Part shown: piece after piece, positions 8,135 to 14,785 of the stretch
Layout: every line of letters begins with the position of its first letter
Position numbering within the stretch: position 1 is the stretch's first letter
Source of the DNA: Actinobacteria bacterium OK074
Lineage (GTDB): Bacteria > Actinomycetota > Actinomycetes > Streptomycetales > Streptomycetaceae
Reading direction: 5' to 3'
Length of the DNA: 37,169 nt
Assembly: GCA_001298575.1 (NCBI GenBank)
Contig: LJCV01000311.1
Span: 1 to 37,169, forward strand
Made by a program: the position numbers and the translations under genes
The notes under the pieces: generated by a model
Seen by the model: the letters and a program-made list of their open reading frames with translations, nothing else
Databases searched by the model: none
Told to the model about the DNA's origin: nothing

Positions 8135-8655
8135 GATGCACACCGTACTGCTGCCGACCGACAAAGAAGAGACACGGATGGGGGTTCGCGGGGCTGTCGC
8201 GGGACTGTCAGAGAGGTCCGCTGGGGTGCCCGAGGGGGGCGCGGGGGGAGGGAGGGGGCGCCACCTGGCAGGCGTGATCCTTCCGTCTTCCTCCTTCCGT
8301 CTTCCTCCCGCTCTGCGTGCCATGCCGCCTCCCCTTCCGCGTGCCTTCCGCTCTGCCATGCCCTCTGCTCTTCTCTTCTGCTCTGTATGTCTTCGGGCTG
8401 CCTCGGCCAGTCTCCCGCCCCCCTGGTAGGGCTGTTGCTCCAGATGCTTCTGATACTGCTGTGCAATTCGCTTGGTCGAATTTGACCGTCTTCGTGAGTT
8501 CTTGCATTCTGCTCGGTTGGGCTGACGGTTGGTCGATTGCGCCACTACGATGGGTGATCGGGAGTCGATTCTTGGTGCGCTCCTGACGTGGCACTCCTGG
8601 GGGACGTGTCGGTAAACGGCCGGGTGTTTTGGTTTTTCCGGAGGGTGGGGGCCTC
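8135..8655. other. Long intergenic region before the viperin cassette
   Basis: No gene is supported in these 521 bases. Around 8278-8308 a pyrimidine-rich unit, CCTTCCGTCTTCCT, is repeated in tandem, and C/T-rich sequence continues to about 8400. The part from 8455 to 8640 is richer in A and T, as promoters often are. The decamers TTGGTCGAAT (8472) and TTGGTCGATT (8529) are 57 bases apart. Confidence 0.6.
8474..8510 (+). promoter_or_regulatory. Candidate promoter and palindrome for the viperin cassette
   Basis: TTGACC (8482-8487) and CATTCT (8505-8510) are separated by 17 bases and resemble -35 and -10 elements of the main sigma factor. Overlapping the -35 is a near-palindrome, GGTCGAATTTGACC (8474-8487), with one mismatched pair, a possible repressor site. 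Transcription would start near 8517 and leave a leader of about 140 bases before the first gene. This is pattern recognition only. Confidence 0.4.
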
Positions 8656-9384
8656 TTGGACATCCTCGGTATCACCAGCACCATTGGTGGCCTTGTGGTA
8701 GCGGTGGCGGCTTTTCGTGTACAACTGCACTCCTATCGGCTGCAACAGGAACAAGAAGGGGCAACGCCGGGCAGTCAGCTCGATCCGGGGGCCGCCAGCG
8801 AAGTTCTCGACGAAGAGGTCGACGAGGATCCGGTGAAGACCATCGCCTCGCAATTCATATTCGTCGATCATGAAGAGCGCGGCGTCGGGTATATCAAGAA
8901 GCAGCCCATATGCGTTTTTCTTGATCTGCATTCCGCCAGTTGTGATCCGGGGAAGAGGGACACGCTCGCCTCCTCCCTCGCCACCTTCATCAAGGACGAA
9001 ATCGGTGAGGTTGGGACCCGGCGGGTCGTCGCCACGCCGCGGGAGGGGAACCTCCTCGTCGGTGCCGAGGTCGCGCGCATACTCCAGGCCGATTTCCTGA
9101 TGATCCGCACGGGCATCGCCCCGCGCTTCGGTTACCCGATCGAGGGAACTTTCCACCAGGGCACGGACGTGATCATCGTCGACGACCTGTGCATGGAAGG
9201 CGCCTTTCTGGGGCGGTGCGTCAGAAATCTCCGTCGGTACGGCGCGAACGTGTCCCACTGCTTCTGCCTCTTCGAGCGGCTCGACGGCGACTCGCGCGAG
9301 GTGCTGGCCTCCATCGCCGTACAACTGCACTCGAAATACCAGATCGACGACGACATCCTGCGCCGACTCCGGGAAGGAATGTGA
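8656..9384 (+). CDS. Membrane-anchored phosphoribosyltransferase-fold protein (242 aa)
   Basis: Residues 1-25 form one hydrophobic segment (LGITSTIGGLVVAVAAF), probably a membrane anchor. The region 75-235 resembles type I phosphoribosyltransferases: VVATPREGNLLVGAEVARIL, and a VIIVDDLCMEGAF loop (172-184) at the PRPP-binding position. The loop keeps the two acidic residues but lacks the usual T/S-T-G after them, so PRPP binding is uncertain. If active, it would make a nucleotide from a base and PRPP. I chose the TTG at 8656 because GGAGG (8640-8644) lies 11 bases upstream; a TTG at 8629 is the alternative. It is first of the cassette, and the next gene starts 6 bases after its stop. Confidence 0.75.
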   Translation: MDILGITSTIGGLVVAVAAFRVQLHSYRLQQEQEGATPGSQLDPGAASEVLDEEVDEDPVKTIASQFIFVDHEERGVGYIKKQPICVFLDLHSASCDPGKRDTLASSLATFIKDEIGEVGTRRVVATPREGNLLVGAEVARILQADFLMIRTGIAPRFGYPIEGTFHQGTDVIIVDDLCMEGAFLGRCVRNLRRYGANVSHCFCLFERLDGDSREVLASIAVQLHSKYQIDDDILRRLREGM

Positions 9385-9390
9385 AACCGC

Positions 9391-10509
9391 ATGGCATCGC
9401 CCGCCGAGCCGAAGAAGTCAGCAGAGGTGGATTCCTCTCCTGCTTCTCTCGCCGCCGAGAACATGTACTCCCTCGGGGAGAAAGGGTTTCTTCGGCAAGT
9501 GCTGCCGGGGCTTTACTCCGATCCCCGTCTTGTCGGCGGATTCGGGCACGACGCCTCCGTCATCGAACTCGCCAACGCGCCCTTCAATCTCATCCAGAAG
9601 ATCGACCGTGCCTCCCATCCCGTCGCCCTCAAACGCGGGTGGGCCGATCATCGGTCCTGGGGGCGCATGGCCGTCACCGCCAATTGCAGTGACATTCTCG
9701 CCTCCGGTGGGGAACCGGTTTCCTGCATGGTCGCCGTGATGGTGCCCGGCGAGGAGGACGCCGACGCCGTGCGCGACGTGATCGTGGGAGCCTCCGACGA
9801 GTGCCGGGCGCGTGGGGTCGTCTACGCCGGCGGAGACACCAAAGAGGCTGCCGATGCTCATGTGGTGGGGTGTTGTGTCGGTGTTATTCCGAAGGGTGGA
9901 TTCCTGCCGCGGGACACCGCCGAGGTCGGCGACAAGATTTTCTGTGCCGGGCGCATCGGCGGGTTCGCCGGGGCCTATTTCCTGATGCAGAAGATCTACG
10001 GGGGAGAGATCGGCCGGGAAACCCGCTGCTACACCGACTATCTGAGTCTGCCCGTGGCCCAGTGGGAGGTCGCCCGGGAGATCAACTCCCGGCGGGTCGC
10101 ACGGTGCGGAATGGATGCCAGTGACGGCGTACTCGACGTCCTCCAGACATTCGCGGCCTCCGGCGTCGGTGTCGAGGTGAACCTGGAGCGCATTCCCTAT
10201 CACCCGTTCGCGGTCGAGTGCGCGGCGAAGACCGGAATTCCCCTCACGCAGTTCATCTTCGGCGGTGGAGACTGGAACATCCTGTACGCCGTTCCCGCGC
10301 AGTCCGCCGAGCGGCTCACCGCCGAAGTCGGGGACCGGCTGCCGCTTTTCGAGATCGGCGAGGTCACCGAGGAAGAAGGGGTCTGGGCGCGGAGCGGTAC
10401 GGGGGAGCGGCTGCCGATCACCGGAGTCGTGAACGAGCACTTCGTCAGCCGGATCGAGGACGCGAGCGGGTTCATGGATCACATCGAGAGGGGGAGTTTC
10501 ATCGGATGA
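9391..10509 (+). CDS. AIR synthase-related (PurM/ThiL-like) ATP-dependent protein (372 aa)
   Basis: The protein has the two-domain layout of the PurM/SelD/ThiL/HypE superfamily, whose members use ATP to phosphorylate or activate a small substrate. Visible signatures are VGGFGHDASVIE (49-60), the GRMAVTANCSDILASGG helix, VVYAGGDTKEA and VGDKIFCAGRIGG. The usual G-D-D-A Mg-binding motif reads G-H-D-A here (His53). Length is normal. ThiL phosphorylates thiamine monophosphate, but no thiamine genes are nearby, so the substrate is more likely a nucleotide linked to the viperin. The ribosome site GGAAGGAA lies in the end of the previous gene, and the stop overlaps the viperin start (ATGA). Confidence 0.85.
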   Translation: MASPAEPKKSAEVDSSPASLAAENMYSLGEKGFLRQVLPGLYSDPRLVGGFGHDASVIELANAPFNLIQKIDRASHPVALKRGWADHRSWGRMAVTANCSDILASGGEPVSCMVAVMVPGEEDADAVRDVIVGASDECRARGVVYAGGDTKEAADAHVVGCCVGVIPKGGFLPRDTAEVGDKIFCAGRIGGFAGAYFLMQKIYGGEIGRETRCYTDYLSLPVAQWEVAREINSRRVARCGMDASDGVLDVLQTFAASGVGVEVNLERIPYHPFAVECAAKTGIPLTQFIFGGGDWNILYAVPAQSAERLTAEVGDRLPLFEIGEVTEEEGVWARSGTGERLPITGVVNEHFVSRIEDASGFMDHIERGSFIG

Positions 10510-11498
10510 GCCGGACAGACCGGAAGGGGAAAGGGAAGGGGAGGGGGAGTGTGGAATCCAGGGGCGAGAGTGGTGCGGAAGCGGACTTATCCGGGAGCGG
10601 CGCCGAAATCGTCGTGAATCTTCATGTCACCGAGCGGTGCAACTACCGCTGCTCCTTCTGCTTTGGGAAGTGGGGGATCCGGGGCGCCGACGACCCCGGT
10701 GCGGACGGTGGTGTCGACGGGGTTTTTGGTGATCCTGGGCGTGCTTTTCTACTCGTCTCCGACGTCTTTCGCCTTCTTTCGGTGGCCGGTCCGTCGTCCT
10801 CGACCAACATCCCCGTCCGCTTCAACTTCGCCGGTGGCGAACCCGCCCTCCTGCGTACCCTCCCCGAAGTCGTCGAGTACTGCCGTTCCCTCGGCGCCAC
10901 CACCTCCTTCGTCTCCAACGGGCTCATGCTCCGTCGCTTCGGCATTCCCTGGCTCGCCCGTAATTTCGATCTTGTCGGGCTGAGTGTCGACTCCGCCGTC
11001 GAATCGACCAACCTGCGCATCGGCCGTGCCACGAGCGCGGGGCGCGTCTTCGACATCGGCGAGATCGTCTCCGCGGTGCGGGCGTTACGTTCCGTGTCCG
11101 ACTGCCCGGTCAAAATCAACACCGTGGTGAACCGGAAGAACGTGTACGAGGACCTGTCCCCGGCTCTGCGTGATCTCGCGCCGGAAAAATGGAAGGTACT
11201 CCAGATGCTCCCGGTGTACGACAGCACGGATGAGGTCACCGCGGACGAATTCCAGGCATTTGTGCACCGGCATGCGGAGTTTGCCGACATCATGACCGTG
11301 GAAGACAATGATCAGATGACCGCCTCGTATCTCATGATCGACCCGCTGGGAAGATTTTTCTGGACCACCGACAGTGAGGGCCGGAGCGTGGCGGACGCGA
11401 CCGGTTACGTGTATTCACGGCCCATTCTGGAGGTGGGAGCGGCCGCGGCGTACCGGGAGTGCGAGATCTCCTGGGCCAAGTATGCGCGGAGGTATTGA
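10506..11498 (+). CDS. Prokaryotic viperin, radical-SAM nucleotide dehydratase (330 aa)
   Basis: Viperins convert a nucleoside triphosphate to its 3'-deoxy-3',4'-didehydro form, which terminates viral RNA synthesis. Family marks are dense: NLHVTERCNYRCSFCF with cluster ligands C45, C49 and C52; FNFAGGEP (106-113); IGR with R174; KINTVVNRKN (203-212); EKWKVLQMLP (227-236); and VEDNDQM-T-SYLMID with GRFF. At the position of the phosphate-contacting Lys of animal viperin there is R105, and the usual R-W-K is K-W-K. The first 34 residues are charged and low-complexity. Codons 28 (10587) and 194 (11085) are TTA, the rare leucine codon read by bldA tRNA. The C-terminus ends early (ARRY). The start overlaps the previous stop by 4 bases. 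Substrate (CTP, GTP or UTP) is unknown. Confidence 0.92.
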   Translation: MSRTDRKGKGKGRGSVESRGESGAEADLSGSGAEIVVNLHVTERCNYRCSFCFGKWGIRGADDPGADGGVDGVFGDPGRAFLLVSDVFRLLSVAGPSSSTNIPVRFNFAGGEPALLRTLPEVVEYCRSLGATTSFVSNGLMLRRFGIPWLARNFDLVGLSVDSAVESTNLRIGRATSAGRVFDIGEIVSAVRALRSVSDCPVKINTVVNRKNVYEDLSPALRDLAPEKWKVLQMLPVYDSTDEVTADEFQAFVHRHAEFADIMTVEDNDQMTASYLMIDPLGRFFWTTDSEGRSVADATGYVYSRPILEVGAAAAYRECEISWAKYARRY

Positions 11499-11647
11499 CG
11501 GCATACACGCCAATCACTCGGGTGCCCTACTCCCGTGGACGGGAAAATTCCGGTCGATTCGTGTAGAGATCCCCTGACAGGAAAACACCGGTGAGCGTAC
11601 GACCGCGAGAGCGCGACCGAGAACGCGATGGAGAGGAAGGAAGCCCG

Positions 11648-12652
11648 ATGGCCGAGGTACGGCTGGTGATCGTGGGGCATGTGGGATTCGGAGTGGACCG
11701 CACTCCCAAGGGGATCTCGCGCCACCTGGGCGGTTCCGGCTACGCCTGTGCCCGGGGCGCCACCGTCGTCGACCCGGAGCGGACGGGCCTGGTCGCGCGG
11801 GTCGGCGAGGACTTCGACCGGTCGACGCTCAAGCGCCTGGGCGTGGACCTGCGCGGCATCAAGACGGTCGACGGCGGCACGTCCGCGCGTTTCGAGATCT
11901 TCCAGTACGCCGACAACAGCCGCTCCGTCACGTCCCGGCTCGCCGTCGCGGACCACCCCGACGCCTGGCCGCTGCCCCCGGACTACGAGCGCGCCCAGCA
12001 CGTCCACCTGGCCACCATGCCCCTCGAACAACAGCGCGCCTGGCTGCTGCGGGCGCGGGCGATGCCGTCCCGGCCGCGGGTCTCCGTCGACATGTTCGAG
12101 AGCAACGCCGAGGCCGACCCGGTGGCGGCGCGGTGGCTCTGCCACGCGGCCGACCTCGTCTTCATGAACGAGGAGGAGGAGAAGATCCTCTTCTCCGACC
12201 AGCCGCTCCCGAGCAGCGAGTTGGTCGACCTCGTCGTCAAACGCGGCGGCCGGGGCGCGTCGTACGTCGTCGGCCGCCGCGAGTACGAGAGCGAGGCGCC
12301 CGGTGTCGAGGCGGTCGACACCACCGGTGCCGGGGAGATCCTCGCCGGCGCACTGCTGTCCCTGCTGCTCGCCGGGTACTCGAAGGAGACGGCGTTGCGG
12401 CACGCGACGGCCGTCGCCTCCGCCAAGGTCGGTGAATTCGGCGTGGACGGCGGGGAGTTCAGCGCGGCGCTGCAAGCCGCCCAGCGGGCCGTGACCGGCT
12501 CCCGCAGCCGTACGCCCCGCCACCGCCTCGCCGCCGGTGTCGCGGGTGCAGCCGCTACGACGGCCCGGTCGGCCACAACAGCCGCCCGATCGGCTGCGAC
12601 ACCCCGGTCGACTGCGGCAACTCGGTCCACCACGGTGTCCGGCCGGGGCTGA
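11648..12652 (+). CDS. PfkB/ribokinase-family kinase (334 aa)
   Basis: This is a sugar or nucleoside kinase of the ribokinase fold. The N-terminal substrate-binding Gly pair is seen in HLGGSGYACA (27-35), and the C-terminal anion-hole motif as DTTGAGEILAG (224-234). In the family this reads G-A-G-D and the Asp is the catalytic base; here it is Glu230. It could phosphorylate a nucleoside made or recycled by the viperin pathway, which is inference. The ATG at 11648 has GAGAGGAAGG at good spacing; the frame is open from 11591. It lies 149 bases after the viperin gene, so it may have its own promoter. The last 40 residues are Ala/Thr/Arg low-complexity and run into the minisatellite. Confidence 0.85.
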   Translation: MAEVRLVIVGHVGFGVDRTPKGISRHLGGSGYACARGATVVDPERTGLVARVGEDFDRSTLKRLGVDLRGIKTVDGGTSARFEIFQYADNSRSVTSRLAVADHPDAWPLPPDYERAQHVHLATMPLEQQRAWLLRARAMPSRPRVSVDMFESNAEADPVAARWLCHAADLVFMNEEEEKILFSDQPLPSSELVDLVVKRGGRGASYVVGRREYESEAPGVEAVDTTGAGEILAGALLSLLLAGYSKETALRHATAVASAKVGEFGVDGGEFSAALQAAQRAVTGSRSRTPRHRLAAGVAGAAATTARSATTAARSAATPRSTAATRSTTVSGRG

Positions 12653-12862
12653 AACCCGCCGGGACCAGGGCTGTTGGGACGGAAACCCGCCGGGGACAGG
12701 GCTGTTGGGACGGAAACCCGCCGGGGACAGGGCCCGTTGGGACCGAAACCCGCCGGGACCAGGGCTGTTGGGATGGAGACCCGCCGGGGACAGGGCCCGT
12801 TGGGACCGAAACCCCCTGGGGGCCAGAACCCGCTGCGGCCCAAACCCACCGGGGGGGCGGCG
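12652..12862. repeat. 31-32-bp minisatellite, about 6.5 units
   Basis: Directly after the PfkB stop there is a tandem repeat whose best unit reads GGAAACCCGCCGGGGACAGG plus about 11 more bases. The period is 31-32 bases, with two alternating subtypes (one ending in CTGTTGGGAC, the other in CCCGTTGGGACC), and the last two units are degraded. There are no unique spacers. It fills most of the gap between the convergent PfkB and GH30 genes. The remaining gap to 12931 holds nothing I recognise. Confidence 0.9.
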
Positions 12863-12931
12863 GGAAAACACCGCCCAACGGCCGTCCCACCACCCCCAGT
12901 TCAGCGCAAGCGTCGTCCCGCTCGTCTCGGA

Positions 12932-14482
12932 TCAGATCGTCACCCCGTCGATCTGCAACGTCTGCACCGCCCCCGCCGCGAACGACACCGCCACCGACTT
13001 GCCGCTCAGGTACGTGTCCGAGTGGGCCGTGTACAGGTCTCCGCCGCCGCCCGTGACCGTGTTCCAGCGCGGTACCAGGCCGCCCGAACCGCCGGTCACC
13101 GTCGTGAAGTTGGACAGGTTGAACGTCAGTGTCTGCGCCGAGGTCGCCTTGTTCGCGGCCACGATCACCAGCCGCTTGGCGCTGGAGTCGTAGGCGGCCA
13201 CCGCGTAGTCCACGCCCGTGTCGACGATCGTCATCCCGGGGCGGATGTGGCGGCTGAACTGCGCCATCACGTAGTACTTCGTCTCCACCGCGCCCGCGGC
13301 CAGCGTGCTCGCGTCGTACTTGATCATGCCCCAGCCCGCGGTGGGGTCCATGACCTGCCAGTAGACCCAGGCCGTCGGGTGCAGCCAGCGGAAGTCCAGG
13401 AGCAGGTTGCTCGCGAGGGTCAGGCCGGTGCCGTCGCTGTCGCCCGTCTCCGAGTTCCACAGGGCCTTGCCCGCGGTCGTCACAACGTCCGTGTACAGCA
13501 GGTCCCTTCGGCCGCCGGAGCCCTGGTAGCCGTGCACGTTGACCCGGTTGACGTACCCCTTCGTCGTCGAGCTGAAGGCGGACCACGTCGTGCGCGCGAG
13601 GTCGTAACTCGTCTCGTCCGAGGCGGAGATCTTCGTCGACGTCAGGCCCCGGGCATCCAACTCGCTGCGCACGTACGGCAGTACGGCCGACTGCACGGTC
13701 GAGTCGATGTGGCAGCCTTCCTGCGTGCCCGTCGCCGTCCACCACGACGAGGACGGTTCGTTGAACGCCTCCACCGTCGAGAAGGTCACGCCCCAGTTGT
13801 TCTTCGCGTAGAGGGCGACTGCCGCCAGGTGGGAGGCGTGTTGGCGGTAGTTCCAGGACTGGAGGTTGTTGCCGCCGTCCGCCGCGCCCGAGGGGTTGTG
13901 GTTCAGACACATCCACCACATCGGGGAGTTGGCGAACAGTTCGCTGGTCGCGCCCCGCGACGCCGCCTTCACCAGCATCGCGCGCTGGGTCGCGTCCGCG
14001 GTCCAGTCCCAGGCGGAGGACGTGGGGTCCTCGTTGTTCCAGTCCTGCCAGTAGCCCTCGATCTGCTTGAACGCGGGGATGTTGGCCGAGGCCACCATGG
14101 ACTCGCCGCTGACCGTGTTCCAGCTGCTCGCGCCCAGGTTGTAGCGGGCGATGTTCAGGCCCAGGCCGGGCAGCGAAGTGCCGTTGTACGTCGTCGACTT
14201 GGTGGTGAAGAAGATGTCGGCGAAGTCGTCCCGGGCGCCGAAGACGTTGGCCCACCAGGCGAGCGAGGTGCCCCAGCCCTCCCAAGTGCCGTACTTGGTC
14301 GCCGGGTTGACCGCGATCGTCGCGTCCGCGCGGGCGGTGCCGGTGGCCAGCGTGCCGCTGAGGAACGCGCCACCGGCCGCCGCGAGCAGCGCCCGCCGGC
14401 CGAACCCGCGTCTGGGCGGCGGCTCCTGGGCGCCCTCCGGGCCCATCTCCGGTGCGGGGTCCGGGTTTTCTCGTACGGCCAT
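12932..14482 (-). CDS. Secreted GH30 glycoside hydrolase, likely endo-beta-1,6-galactanase (516 aa)
   Basis: The N-terminus carries a twin-arginine-type signal (RRGFGRRALLAAAGGAFLSG, about residues 24-43). The mature part starts with TWEGWGTSLAWWANVFG, typical of GH30 subfamily 5, whose Streptomyces members hydrolyse beta-1,6-galactan side chains of plant arabinogalactan proteins. The acid/base Glu is in EAFNEPSSSWW and the nucleophile Glu in LWNSETGDSDG. The C-terminal 100 residues form the usual beta-sandwich. Full length for the family. It is probably monocistronic; the inverted repeat at 14649-14664 may be its operator. Other GH30 exo-galactosidase activities are possible. Confidence 0.9.
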   Translation of the reverse strand: MAVRENPDPAPEMGPEGAQEPPPRRGFGRRALLAAAGGAFLSGTLATGTARADATIAVNPATKYGTWEGWGTSLAWWANVFGARDDFADIFFTTKSTTYNGTSLPGLGLNIARYNLGASSWNTVSGESMVASANIPAFKQIEGYWQDWNNEDPTSSAWDWTADATQRAMLVKAASRGATSELFANSPMWWMCLNHNPSGAADGGNNLQSWNYRQHASHLAAVALYAKNNWGVTFSTVEAFNEPSSSWWTATGTQEGCHIDSTVQSAVLPYVRSELDARGLTSTKISASDETSYDLARTTWSAFSSTTKGYVNRVNVHGYQGSGGRRDLLYTDVVTTAGKALWNSETGDSDGTGLTLASNLLLDFRWLHPTAWVYWQVMDPTAGWGMIKYDASTLAAGAVETKYYVMAQFSRHIRPGMTIVDTGVDYAVAAYDSSAKRLVIVAANKATSAQTLTFNLSNFTTVTGGSGGLVPRWNTVTGGGGDLYTAHSDTYLSGKSVAVSFAAGAVQTLQIDGVTI

Positions 14483-14648
14483 GTCGTCTCCGGGGGTGAG
14501 AGCGGGGCTGGGTGCCTGGGGACCGCTGTGCGGGTGGGGGGGGGTGGGTGGGTGAGCCGGGGAGCGTCACCCTCCGGAGGAAGAGTCGGGTGTGATGGGT
14601 GGGATTGTCGAGGGGTAGACAGCGGTTTCTTTCGGTGATTCGTGCAAC

Positions 14649-14664
14649 GTTCGGGATTGCGAAC
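14649..14664. promoter_or_regulatory. GTTCG-N6-CGAAC inverted repeat upstream of GH30 gene
   Basis: GTTCG (14649-14653) and CGAAC (14660-14664) form a short symmetric site about 170 bases upstream of the GH30 start, followed on the minus strand by CGAAAGAAA. Streptomyces polysaccharide hydrolase genes often have symmetric operators of this kind. The remaining bases 14483-14785 are G-rich and show no gene. Confidence 0.3.
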
Positions 14665-14785
14665 ACGGCTGCCGTCGCCGGCCGTTCGGCGACCGCTTCC
14701 GCCGGGCCCGATCAGCCCGCCCGCAGCTCCCACTACCCCGTACCTACGCCCTGCCCGTGCCGCTGCCGCCGTCCGCGCCTACCTC

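Noticed and set aside
8719..9330. Shared GTACAACTGCACTC at two places in the PRTase-fold gene as a possible regulatory or recombination repeat
   Set aside because: Both copies are coding (V-Q-L-H-S) with normal codons; chance or weak internal homology explains them.
8656..12652. Nucleoside-antibiotic biosynthetic cluster
   Set aside because: There are no dedicated tailoring enzymes, resistance gene or exporter in the cassette; defence-type nucleotide modification fits better, though a secreted product is not excluded.
12652..12862. CRISPR array
   Set aside because: Repeat units abut or differ by only one or two bases; there are no unique spacers and no cas genes nearby.
12555..14666. A 703-aa minus-strand protein spanning the repeats and the GH30 gene
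   Set aside because: It is out of frame with the strongly supported GH30 enzyme, and its sequence is Arg/Gly-rich shadow translation typical of high-GC DNA.
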